Program-made: the position numbers and the translations under genes | Notes under the pieces: model-generated | The model's input: the letters and a program-made list of their open reading frames with translations, nothing else | Database searches by the model: none | Told to the model about the DNA's origin: nothing | Shown here: piece by piece, positions 56,625 to 63,921 of the stretch | Position numbering within the stretch: the first letter of the stretch is position 1 | How the letters are laid out: every line of letters begins with the position of its first letter | NCBI RefSeq assembly: GCF_018130215.1 | Contig: NZ_JAFCKQ010000013.1 | Location: 95,890 to 159,889 of the forward strand | Reading direction: 5' to 3' | Length of the DNA: 64,000 bases | DNA from: Bradyrhizobium jicamae | Lineage (GTDB): Bacteria > Pseudomonadota > Alphaproteobacteria > Rhizobiales > Xanthobacteraceae

Positions 56625-57677
56625 TCAACCCTGTGGCGGCACCGGCGTTGCCCATGGCTCGGCCTGGCTCTTGGCCTTGCTCGATACCGGCGCCTCGCCG
56701 ATCACCTCGACCAGCGTGCGCAGCGCGTCCTGCACGCCGGCGCCGGTGGCGCCGGAGAGCAACAGCGGCGTCCTCTTCGCCGCCCGCTTCAGCCGGTCCT
56801 TCTGCTTCTTCAGCTCGTCCGGCGTGACCGCATCGATCTTGTTCAGCGCGACGATCTCGACCTTGTCGGCGAGCTGGCCCTCATACAACTCGAGCTCGGT
56901 ACGAACGGTCTTGTAGGCCTTGCCGGCGTGCTCGCAGGTCGCATCGACCAGATGCAGCAACACCCGGCAACGCTCGACATGGCCGAGGAAACGGTCGCCA
57001 AGGCCTGCACCCTCGTGCGCGCCCTCGATCAGGCCCGGGATGTCGGCGAGCACGAATTCGCGGCCGCCGGAGTTCACGACGCCAAGCTGCGGATGCAGCG
57101 TGGTGAAGGGATAGTCGGCGATCTTCGGCCGCGCCGCGCTGACCACCGACAGGAAAGTCGATTTGCCCGCGTTGGGCAGCCCAACCAGGCCGGCATCGGC
57201 GATCAGCTTCAACCGCAGCCAGATCCAGCGTTCCTCGCCCGGCGCGCCGGGATTGGCATTGCGCGGCGCGCGGTTGGTGGAGGATTTGAAATGCGCGTTG
57301 CCGAAACCGCCATTGCCGCCCTTGGCCAGCACGAATTTTTCGCCGAGCTCGGTGAAATCATGGAGCAGCGTCTCGCGGTCCTCGTCGAACACCTGGGTGC
57401 CGACGGGCACTTTCAGCACGACCGATTTGCCGTTGGCGCCGTGGCGGTCCTTGCCCATGCCATTGCCGCCCTTTGGCGCCTTGAAGTGCTGCTGGTAGCG
57501 ATAGTCGATCAGCGTGTTCAGGCCGTCGACGGACTCGATGATGATATCGCCGCCGCGGCCGCCATTGCCGCCGGAGGGGCCGCCGAACTCGATGAACTTC
57601 TCGCGCCGGAACGCGACGCAGCCGTTGCCGCCGTCGCCCGAGCGAATATAGACCTTTGCTTCATCGAGGAATTTCAT
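56625..57677 (-). CDS. obgE: GTPase Obg/CgtA
   Basis: This is a 350-residue essential GTPase tied to 50S ribosome assembly and stress control. The glycine-rich Obg fold (1-158) shows MKFLDEAKVYIRSGDGGNGCVAFRREK. The G domain has GLPNAGKSTFL, DIPGLIEGAHEGAGLG and NKIDAV. There is no separate OCT domain, as usual in this group. I start at the ATG giving MKFLDEA. It follows rpmA in many bacteria, but here it is 2.5 kb away with three genes between. It heads a run with proB and proA. Confidence 0.96.
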   Translation of the reverse strand: MKFLDEAKVYIRSGDGGNGCVAFRREKFIEFGGPSGGNGGRGGDIIIESVDGLNTLIDYRYQQHFKAPKGGNGMGKDRHGANGKSVVLKVPVGTQVFDEDRETLLHDFTELGEKFVLAKGGNGGFGNAHFKSSTNRAPRNANPGAPGEERWIWLRLKLIADAGLVGLPNAGKSTFLSVVSAARPKIADYPFTTLHPQLGVVNSGGREFVLADIPGLIEGAHEGAGLGDRFLGHVERCRVLLHLVDATCEHAGKAYKTVRTELELYEGQLADKVEIVALNKIDAVTPDELKKQKDRLKRAAKRTPLLLSGATGAGVQDALRTLVEVIGEAPVSSKAKSQAEPWATPVPPQG

Positions 57678-57689
57678 GATGGGCAACTA

Positions 57690-57790
57690 TAGCGTTTTCA
57701 AGCGAAGTGGTCGCCGGTTCGCGTGAAGGAAACGCGTCAAAACACGAATCGAGAGCGTATCGGTTCTGATTTATCGGGACCGGTACGCCC
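57690..57790. repeat. Intergenic repeat upstream of obgE
   Basis: CGAAGTGGTCGCCGGTTCGC, CGCGTCAAAACACGAATC and a hairpin CGTATCGGTTC with GGGACCGGTACG (about 57755-57786) make up a sequence I recall as a recurrent intergenic repeat in Rhizobiales. It lies just before obgE, where the promoter is expected. The region 57791-57882 shows nothing else. Confidence 0.45.
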
Positions 57791-57882
57791 TAGTTAGGGC
57801 AGGGTCGCGGCTGCGGCAACCCGCAAGCGCCCTGACTTCGGCCAAAAGCCTTAATTTTCGGGCCTTTTTGCGGCTCGGAAGG

Positions 57883-58362
57883 CTACGCCGGCCGCCGCCG
57901 CACCAGAAACTTTTGCATCCCCTCCAGCACCAGTTCGCGGCGCTGGTTGTGCACCGTCGAGCGCAGCGTCACGACGCCGGTAGAGCGACCCGGGGCGAGC
58001 TCGATCACCTCCAGCGCGGGGTAGATGGTGTCGCCGGCATAGACCGGCTTCAGGAACCTGCTCGACTGCTCGAGGAAGCCGACCAGGGATTCCTCCACCA
58101 CATAGGGGAACAGGCCTGCGCCGGGCGCGGTGTGGACCAGGGTCTGGAAGCCATGCGCGAGCAGGTCCGGCATGCCGCGTGCGCGGCAATATTCGACGTC
58201 ATAGTGGATCGGGTGGGTGTCGCCGCTTGCGGTCTGGAAGGCCGCGAAAACGGCCGAGGTCTGGGTCCGGCTCGGAATCACGAAGCGCTCGCCTAGCACG
58301 AAATCCTCGAACCAGCGCTGCGCGGGCACCATGCGATGCCGGGTGGGGTCGAACTCGGTCAT
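57883..58362 (-). CDS. MaoC family dehydratase
   Basis: This is a 159-residue hot-dog-fold protein of the MaoC type, usually hydratases of enoyl-CoA or related thioester substrates. The catalytic Asp-His pair appears in ASGDTHPIHYDVEYC, followed by LLAHGFQTLVHTAPGAG and the VYAGDTIYPALEV block. I start at MTEFDPTRHRM, which has AGGA at suitable spacing; the earlier start adds 13 residues. The substrate is unknown. It is a single gene, divergent from the DMT exporter. Confidence 0.88.
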   Translation of the reverse strand: MTEFDPTRHRMVPAQRWFEDFVLGERFVIPSRTQTSAVFAAFQTASGDTHPIHYDVEYCRARGMPDLLAHGFQTLVHTAPGAGLFPYVVEESLVGFLEQSSRFLKPVYAGDTIYPALEVIELAPGRSTGVVTLRSTVHNQRRELVLEGMQKFLVRRRPA

Positions 58363-58526
58363 GTGGCAATTCCTGCGCTGTTTCCTGGCTGGCAGGCCCA
58401 CCGGTAGCGCAGGCGCGGGACTGCGACAATTGGCTCAATTTGCCGCCGCCGGGGTTGTCCTGCGCGGCCACCTCGTTAAAACCCGATCGTAACGACAAGC
58501 CCGACTCACGCGGCGACGACGAGCAA

Positions 58527-59441
58527 ATGAGCCTGTTCGCAAAACTCTCCTCCTACGACGATCGATCCGCTCGGCTCGCCGGCATCGGGTTGATGTTGCT
58601 GTCGATCTTCATGTTCTCGTTCGGCGATGCGATGGGCAAGTTCATCGTCGCGACCTATTCGGTCGGGCAGCTGCTGTGGTTGCGCGCCTGTGCTGCGCTG
58701 CTCGCGCTGCTGCCCATCGTCTGGAAGCGGCGCGCGGATTTCCTGCACCTGGAGCGGCCGTGGCTGCAATTGCTGCGCGTGACGCTGTCGACGCTGGAGG
58801 TCGCGGCGTTTTTCCTGGCGACCGTCTACCTGCCGCTTGCCGACGTCATCACCTATTACCTGGCCGGACCGATCTTCGTCACCGCGATGTCGGGCCTCGT
58901 GCTCGGCGAGCATATCGGCTGGCGGCGCTGGACCGCGATCCTGGTCGGCTTCTGCGGCGTATTGATCGCACTCAGGCCGTCGGCGCAGACCATCAGCTGG
59001 CCGGCGATGATCGCGCTTGGCGGCAGCCTGTCGTTTGCCGTCCTGATGCTGATCACCCGCTCGCTGCGCGAGACGCCCGACATCGTGCTGGCGACGTCGC
59101 AGTTCGTCGGCACGTTCATCCTCGGAGCGGTGCTGTCGCCGATCGGCTGGGTGACGCCATCGGCCGGCAGCCTCGTACTGTTCGCCGCCGCCGGCATGGT
59201 CTCGGTCGCCGCACTGCTCTGCGTCAACCGCTCGCTGAAGCTCGCGCCGGCGAGCGTGGTCGTGCCCTACCAGTATTCGATGATCGTGTGGGCGGTGATC
59301 TTCGGCTTCGTGGTGTTCGGCGACGTGCCGTCCTGGGCCACGATCGTCGGCGCCGCGATCATCATCGCGGCCGGCCTCTACATCTTCCTGCGCGAGCAGC
59401 AGCTCGGGCGCGGCGACAAGGTGGTCAATCCGCCGGCGTGA
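58527..59441 (+). CDS. DMT family transporter (EamA)
   Basis: This is a 304-residue exporter of the drug/metabolite superfamily, with ten membrane helices in two EamA repeats (about 20-150 and 160-290). Typical features are GIGLMLLSIFMFSFGDAMGKF at the first helix, YYLAGPIFVTAMSGLVLGEHIGWRRW closing the first half, and VVVPYQYSMIVWAVIFGFVVFGDVP in the second. The substrate is unknown. I start at MSLFAKLSSYDD; a longer reading would overlap the divergent MaoC gene. It ends 2 bp from the convergent GNAT gene. Confidence 0.88.
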   Translation: MSLFAKLSSYDDRSARLAGIGLMLLSIFMFSFGDAMGKFIVATYSVGQLLWLRACAALLALLPIVWKRRADFLHLERPWLQLLRVTLSTLEVAAFFLATVYLPLADVITYYLAGPIFVTAMSGLVLGEHIGWRRWTAILVGFCGVLIALRPSAQTISWPAMIALGGSLSFAVLMLITRSLRETPDIVLATSQFVGTFILGAVLSPIGWVTPSAGSLVLFAAAGMVSVAALLCVNRSLKLAPASVVVPYQYSMIVWAVIFGFVVFGDVPSWATIVGAAIIIAAGLYIFLREQQLGRGDKVVNPPA

Positions 59442-59443
59442 TC

Positions 59444-60040
59444 CTATCCCTCCCGCCGCGTCGAGTTGTTCCAGCTCTTCAGCGAGGCCCAGACGCTGCG
59501 CGAGAGGCGGAAGCAGTCGACCGGGGTCGACGAGCCCAGCGCCTCGAAGCGGTGCAGCTCGACGCCGCTCCACTGGAAGCCGCACTTCTCCAGGATGTTG
59601 CGCGACGAGGGATTGGCGACCCGGGCGCCCGAGATCAGCTGGTCGACGTCGAACTCCTCGAAGCAATAGTCGATGACCGCGCGGGCGGCCTCTGTGCCGA
59701 AGCCCTGACCCCAATAATCGACGCCGAGCCAATAGCCGAGTTCGGGCGTCATCCGCTCACGCCAGTCGATGCCGACCATGCCGATCGGCGTGTGGTTGTT
59801 CTCGATCACGAAGACCGTCTCGCCACCGCCGTCGGCCAGCGCGCGCACGAAATCGATGGCGTCGTCCTGGGTATAGGGATGCGGCAGGCGGCGTGTGTTC
59901 TCCGCGATGCGGCGATCATTGGCGAGGCGCGCAATTGCTTTAACGTCCGCGAGCGTCGGCTTGCGCAAAGTCAGCCGTTCGGTCTCGAGGACGCAAGCTC
60001 TTGCCTCGCGCAAGGTCGGCGTCGGGATGTCCTGCAGCAT
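59444..60040 (-). CDS. GNAT family N-acetyltransferase (RimJ/RimL-like)
   Basis: This is a 198-residue acetyltransferase. The start LETERLTLRKPTLADVKAIARLANDRRIAENTRRLPHPY, the acetyl-CoA loop LGVDYWGQGFGTEAARAVIDYCFEE and the SRNILEKCGFQWSG motif mark the RimJ/RimL subgroup. These acetylate N-termini of ribosomal proteins or small amines; the substrate here is not known. I start at MLQDIPTPTLRE; longer readings enter the space after rpmA. It lies downstream of rplU-rpmA but after their terminator. Confidence 0.9.
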   Translation of the reverse strand: MLQDIPTPTLREARACVLETERLTLRKPTLADVKAIARLANDRRIAENTRRLPHPYTQDDAIDFVRALADGGGETVFVIENNHTPIGMVGIDWRERMTPELGYWLGVDYWGQGFGTEAARAVIDYCFEEFDVDQLISGARVANPSSRNILEKCGFQWSGVELHRFEALGSSTPVDCFRLSRSVWASLKSWNNSTRREG

Positions 60041-60114
60041 GTCGGGCTCCTGTGATGCGAAAACTGATACGCAACGCTTGGAACGCCGCGCGTGGCCGTT
60101 TCCGGACACGCGCA

Positions 60115-60147
60115 ACAAAAAGGGGAGGCCGGTTGTCCCGCCTCCCC
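60115..60147 (-). terminator. Intrinsic terminator of rplU-rpmA
   Basis: On the minus strand GGGGAGGC and GCCTCCCC form a perfect 8-bp stem with a 10-base loop, followed by TTTTTG. It lies 64 bp after rpmA. Confidence 0.85.
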
Positions 60148-60210
60148 CTTGGAGCCCTTTTCGACTCCGCCGGTTCAACAGGACCCGGCGGACTCGTTTA
60201 TGTCCACCGT

Positions 60211-60480
60211 CTATTCGGCCGCTTCCGCCATCGGGATGACCGATACGAATGTGCGGCCATTGGCCTTGGCACGGAACTCGACATGACCCTCGATCTTCGC
60301 GAAGAGGGTGTGGTCGGTGCCCATGCCGACATTAAGGCCGGGATGCCAGGTGGTGCCGCGCTGACGCGCGATGATGTTACCGGGGATCACGCGCTCGCCA
60401 CCGAACGCCTTGATGCCAAGGCGCTTGCCCTTGGAATCACGTCCGTTGCGCGATGAACCGCCTGCTTTTTTGTGAGCCAT
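60211..60480 (-). CDS. rpmA: 50S ribosomal protein L27
   Basis: This is 89-residue bL27, whose N-terminal tail reaches the peptidyl transferase centre. It begins MAHKKAGGSSRNGRDSKGKRLGIKAFGGE and holds VIPGNIIARQRGT, the standard signature. The N-terminus lacks the cleavable extension seen in Firmicutes. It is cotranscribed with rplU, 110 bp downstream of it, and both share the leader at 61086-61130. Confidence 0.98.
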   Translation of the reverse strand: MAHKKAGGSSRNGRDSKGKRLGIKAFGGERVIPGNIIARQRGTTWHPGLNVGMGTDHTLFAKIEGHVEFRAKANGRTFVSVIPMAEAAE

Positions 60481-60590
60481 GGCTCGTCTCCGACTTCGCT
60501 TTGATCTCTAGATCAATTCCTTGACGGAATCATTTCAATTCTGGTCACGCCAACGTGCGGCGCGATGTCACTTGTCGTCCCGCGACAAGC

Positions 60591-60971
60591 CTATTCGGCT
60601 GCTTCGGCGGGCGCTGCGACCTTTTCCTTCTTCGGCCGAGGGCCGATGGTCGGCTTGGCGTTATCGGCGAGGATCTCGGTGATGCGAAGCACCGTGAGTT
60701 CGTCGCGATAGCCGCGCTTGCGGCGTGAATTCTTGCGGCGGCGCTTCTTGAACGCGATCACCTTGGGGCCGCGCTTGTGCTGCAGCACCTCGGCCGCAAC
60801 GGACGCGCCTGCCACGGTGGGGGTTCCGAGCACCGGCGTGTCACCGCCGAGCACCAGAACTTCGCCAAGCTGCACGATCGTGCCGACGTCGCCGGCGATC
60901 TTGCCAATCTCGAGTACATCATTCGGAACGACGCGGAATTGCCGGCCGCCGGTTTTGATGACTGCGAACAT
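60591..60971 (-). CDS. rplU: 50S ribosomal protein L21
   Basis: This is 126-residue bL21, with MFAVIKTGGRQFRVVPNDVLEIGKIAGDVG at the start and the C-terminal VIAFKKRRRKNSRRKRGYRDELTVLRITEI. A Lys/Pro/Ala-rich tail of about 20 residues (RPKKEKVAAPAEAAE) extends past the usual end, as in related Rhizobiales. It is the first gene of rplU-rpmA, read from a clear promoter at 61135-61162 through a 155-bp leader with two alternative hairpins. Confidence 0.97.
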   Translation of the reverse strand: MFAVIKTGGRQFRVVPNDVLEIGKIAGDVGTIVQLGEVLVLGGDTPVLGTPTVAGASVAAEVLQHKRGPKVIAFKKRRRKNSRRKRGYRDELTVLRITEILADNAKPTIGPRPKKEKVAAPAEAAE

Positions 60972-61085
60972 CGTTTGATTCCTTCGTGTTCGGTTCCGGC
61001 CTCGGACGGATCGCCCGGGTCGGCTTTTTGTTCAGTCGCTACGGGTTTACGATTTTCGCGCGACAGGGAACGAGTTCCCAAAAAG

Positions 61086-61124
61086 CTCGCGCAAAAACAA
61101 GCGGCGCGAGAAATCCTCGCGCCG
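61086..61124 (-). promoter_or_regulatory. rplU-rpmA leader with mutually exclusive hairpins (possible attenuator)
   Basis: In the leader, segment 1 CGGCGCGAG (61116-61124), segment 2 CTCGCGCCG (61102-61110) and segment 3 GCGCGAG (61086-61092) follow in order. Segments 1 and 2 form a perfect 9-bp stem; segments 2 and 3 can form a 7-bp stem followed by CTTTTTGGG, a terminator-like end. Only one can exist at a time. Note that the 1-2 stem is itself followed by CTTGTTTTTG. The expected transcript start is within a few bases of segment 1. Confidence 0.5.
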
Positions 61125-61134
61125 GATGGCCGGA

Positions 61135-61162
61135 CTTATAGCCGCAAACCGCGAGGAGTCAA
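61135..61162 (-). promoter_or_regulatory. Sigma-70-type promoter for rplU-rpmA
   Basis: Read on the minus strand, TTGACT (61157-61162) and TATAAG (61135-61140) are separated by 16 bp, close to consensus and by far the best promoter seen in the window. It points at rplU, 165 bp downstream, with the start of transcription expected near 61128. Confidence 0.8.
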
Positions 61163-61303
61163 GGCAAGGGGCGGCAAAAACCGGCCAAAAATGAAGGGTT
61201 TGGCGCGGTTTTGGCCCTCCTTGCCTGCTCGGAGCCCCGACCCGGCGTGAAACCAACGGGTTCCCAACCCGTTGTCCTCCATTCCGCGCTGGGCAGAGGG
61301 CAC

Positions 61304-62464
61304 ATGGCCGACGACATTGTAACGACCACGGGCATTGCGCGCCACGGTGGCGCGCGGCTGCCATCCGTCGACATCGACAGTTTCAACATCGAGCTGAAGG
61401 ACGACGAGGGATTCGTCGGTGATCGCGCGTCCAAGGGCGCATTCCGCAAGATCTTCGATCGCTGGCGCAAGCCGCTGCGCAATTCGGGCGAGGATCCGTT
61501 CGGCGACGAGCCTTCCGACAAGATCAGCAAGAAGAAGCTCGACGAGATGCTGGTCGGCGACGACACCGAGGCCTCTGCCGTCGTGCACAGCGCGATCGAG
61601 GAATTCGCCCAGGAGCTCGCCTATGTGACGCGGCGCTTTCTCAGGACCAAGGCCTGGGCAAAGACCGAGCGCATCGTGGTCGGCGGCGGCTTTCGCGAAA
61701 GCCGGCTCGGCGAACTCGCGATCGCGCGCACCGACATCATCCTCAAGGCGGAGGATTTCAAGGTTGACCTGGTGCCGATCCGTTTTCACCCCGATGAGGC
61801 CGGCCTGATCGGCACGCTGCATCTGGCGCCATCATGGATCTTCGAGGCCCATGACAGCATTCTCGCGGTCGACATCGGCGGCACCAACATCCGCTGCGGC
61901 GTGGTCGAGACGCGCTGGAAGAAGGCACCCGATCTCTCCAAGGCGACGGTCTGGAAATCCGAACTGTGGCGTCACGCCGACGACGAACCGACGCGCGAAG
62001 GCGCCGTGAAGCGGCTGGTGAAGATGCTCAGGGACCTGATTGCCGTCACCGAAGCCGAGGGCCTGAAGCTCGCCCCCTTCATCGGCATCGCCTGTCCCGG
62101 CGTCATCAACGAGGACGGCTCGATCGCCAAGGGCGCGCAGAACCTGCCGGGTAACTGGGAGAGCAGCAAATTCAACCTGCCGGCGAGCCTGGTCGAGGCG
62201 ATCCCCGAGATCGGCGGCCATGACACCGCGGTCGTGATGCATAATGACGGCGTGGCGCAGGGGCTCGCCGAGGTGCCGTTCATGCAGGACGTGGCGCGCT
62301 GGGGCGTGCTGACGATCGGAACCGGGCTCGGCAATGCCCGCTACACCAATCGCAGGAAAGAGAACGGCAAGAACGAGAGCAAGGACGACAAGGCCAGGGA
62401 TAAGGCAAAGGATGGCGATGAGGCCGAAAAGACCGAGAAGAAGGCCAAAAAAGCCAAGGCCTGA
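61304..62464 (+). CDS. ROK-family protein with circularly permuted motif order
   Basis: This is a 386-residue protein with all main ROK (sugar kinase/repressor) motifs but in rotated order. The C-terminal-lobe motifs come first: ERIVVGGGFRESRLGE (adenosine motif, about 122-137) and HPDEAGLIG (162-170). Then come DIGGTNIRCGVV (phosphate 1, 190-201), IACPGVINEDG (262-272), VMHNDGVAQGLAE with the likely catalytic Asp315, and TIGTGLGN (phosphate 2, 338-344). The zinc motif CxCGxxGC is absent. The C-terminus is a Lys/Glu-rich tail (350-386). I start at MADDIVTTTG. A kinase role is an inference; the substrate is unknown. Confidence 0.8.
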   Translation: MADDIVTTTGIARHGGARLPSVDIDSFNIELKDDEGFVGDRASKGAFRKIFDRWRKPLRNSGEDPFGDEPSDKISKKKLDEMLVGDDTEASAVVHSAIEEFAQELAYVTRRFLRTKAWAKTERIVVGGGFRESRLGELAIARTDIILKAEDFKVDLVPIRFHPDEAGLIGTLHLAPSWIFEAHDSILAVDIGGTNIRCGVVETRWKKAPDLSKATVWKSELWRHADDEPTREGAVKRLVKMLRDLIAVTEAEGLKLAPFIGIACPGVINEDGSIAKGAQNLPGNWESSKFNLPASLVEAIPEIGGHDTAVVMHNDGVAQGLAEVPFMQDVARWGVLTIGTGLGNARYTNRRKENGKNESKDDKARDKAKDGDEAEKTEKKAKKAKA

Positions 62465-62541
62465 GATGCCAAAGGGCTGAGATACCAAGGCCTGAAATAT
62501 CGACGCCTGAAATATCGAGTCCAGAAATCAAGGCCTGAAAC
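62458..62541. repeat. Short imperfect tandem repeat after the ROK gene
   Basis: Units of about 15 bp follow each other from the end of the ROK gene: GCCTGAGATGCCAAA, GGCTGAGATACCAAG, GCCTGAAATATCGAC, GCCTGAAATATCGAG, a degenerate unit, and GCCTGAAACGCC. The unit length is a multiple of three, and the first unit covers the ROK stop codon. The region to 62747 otherwise shows nothing. Confidence 0.7.
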
Positions 62542-62747
62542 GCCGTCGGCTCTCGCGCGCGACTGTCGCAGCACGGTAAGGTTGACAGGTTAGGTTAAGA
62601 GCGGGTTCAGATTGCCCATCCCCGCCGTCTTGCTAGCGTGGCCTCGTCGCTCCCGCTGACCTGGAACCGCACTTCCATGGCCAGACATTGCAAGAAGCGG
62701 CGAGGGACCGCCAGTATTTTTGTCGCGTCTGGCGGTCCCACCCATTT

Positions 62748-63611
62748 CTACTTCCAGTTGACCTGCCCGAAGAACCCGGAGATCTCGGCCGCCGCGCGAT
62801 CGGGATCCTCTCGATGCGGGAAATGCCCGACGTCGGGGAACATCTCGAGGTCGAGATTGGCAAAGGTCTCACCGAGCCGGTCGGTCCAGGCATAGGGAAA
62901 CAGCGGGTCGTGCTCGGCCCAGCGGATGCAGGTCGGCAGTGCGATCGGCGGCAGCACGGGGGCCTCGCCCTGCATCATCTTCACGCGCCCCGCGTGTGCC
63001 GCGCTGTAATGCGCAAAGCCACCGGCAAGGTTGCCCGGCTTGATGAAATTGTCGGTGAAGGCGTCGAGCACGTCATCGAACGCCGCCTTGCGATGGGCCC
63101 AGTTGCGCAGAAAGTGCCCGATATAGATCCGGCATGACTCCCGCGTCGCGCCGACCAGGGCGGGCGCCATCTCCATCTGGTGGAATGACTGGTACCAGAT
63201 GTGGTTCAGCCGCTCGGGCGCGGCCATGCGCACCCCGATGCCGGGATAGACGAAGTCGAAGAAGAACAGGCCCGCGATCCTGTCCGGCGCCTTGCGGGCG
63301 AGAGGTTGCATCACCGCGCCACCGACATCATGGCCGACGATGCCGGCCTTTGCGATGCCGAGCGCGTCCAGCAGCGCCAGCATGTCTTCGGTATGCTGGT
63401 CTGGACCGCAGGGCCCATTTGGCTTGTCGCTGTCGCCAAAGCCGCGCAGGTCGGGCGCGATCAGGGTGAACCGGGAGGCCAGGCGTGTCATCACCGGCTC
63501 CCAGGTCAGCCAGAACTCCGGCCAGCCGTGCAGCAGGAGCAGCGGTTGACCGTTCCCGGTCCGCGCGACGTGGAATGCCGCGCCGTTGGCCCTGACAGTG
63601 AGATGCTCCAT
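62748..63611 (-). CDS. Alpha/beta hydrolase, epoxide hydrolase/haloacetate dehalogenase type
   Basis: This is a 287-residue alpha/beta hydrolase. The oxyanion motif LLLLHGWPEFWLTWEPV and the DLRGFGDSDKP block precede the nucleophile elbow VGHDVGGAV, where an Asp nucleophile marks the epoxide hydrolase or haloalkane/haloacetate dehalogenase group rather than a serine esterase. The acid residue lies in RWAEHDPLFP, and the catalytic His in DVGHFPHREDP. The substrate cannot be decided from sequence. It is a single gene, with a 213-bp gap to tRNA-Ser. Confidence 0.88.
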   Translation of the reverse strand: MEHLTVRANGAAFHVARTGNGQPLLLLHGWPEFWLTWEPVMTRLASRFTLIAPDLRGFGDSDKPNGPCGPDQHTEDMLALLDALGIAKAGIVGHDVGGAVMQPLARKAPDRIAGLFFFDFVYPGIGVRMAAPERLNHIWYQSFHQMEMAPALVGATRESCRIYIGHFLRNWAHRKAAFDDVLDAFTDNFIKPGNLAGGFAHYSAAHAGRVKMMQGEAPVLPPIALPTCIRWAEHDPLFPYAWTDRLGETFANLDLEMFPDVGHFPHREDPDRAAAEISGFFGQVNWK

Positions 63612-63756
63612 GGCCTACTCCCGCTCCGTATGCGTCGACGCCTTCAGGTCCAAACCAGAACGGCGCCGCTAGCGCTTTGTTTCCGCGTGCTTTCTTCTGG
63701 TGCCCCGGCGCGGCCGATGCAACCTCCCTCCGTGACGGAAATATTATTGCAGCGCC

Positions 63757-63785
63757 TTGTCTGGCCCGCCATCCTCGCCTAGAAC
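63757..63785 (+). promoter_or_regulatory. Promoter of tRNA-Ser
   Basis: TTGTCT (63757-63762) and TAGAAC (63780-63785) are spaced by 17 bp. The -10 ends 39 bp before the tRNA, a usual leader length for a single tRNA gene. Confidence 0.6.
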
Positions 63786-63824
63786 ACGCCCCGACCGCGG
63801 GTGGCGCAAATCACCCGGGCCACT

Positions 63825-63914
63825 GGAGAGGTGGCAGAGTGGTTGAATGCACCGCACTCGAAATGCGGCATAGGTGCAAGCCTATCGGGGGTTCGAATCC
63901 CTCCCTCTCCGCCA
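63825..63914 (+). tRNA. tRNA-Ser (anticodon CGA)
   Basis: This is a 90-nt tRNA gene with encoded CCA. The acceptor GGAGAGG pairs with CCTCTCC. The anticodon arm CCGCA-CTCGAAA-TGCGG gives anticodon CGA, reading UCG. A long variable arm (TAGGTGCAAGCCTA), diagnostic of class II tRNAs, and the T-loop GTTCGAATC are all present. It ends the recognisable genes of the window. Confidence 0.97.
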
Positions 63915-63921
63915 CCCGCCT

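Noticed and set aside
61225..61285. tRNA-Pro-like arm on the minus strand (ACGGG-TTGGGAA-CCCGT)
   Set aside because: The anticodon-like arm is good, but there is no D-arm, no acceptor stem and no GTTCRANNC T-loop, so it is a simple hairpin.
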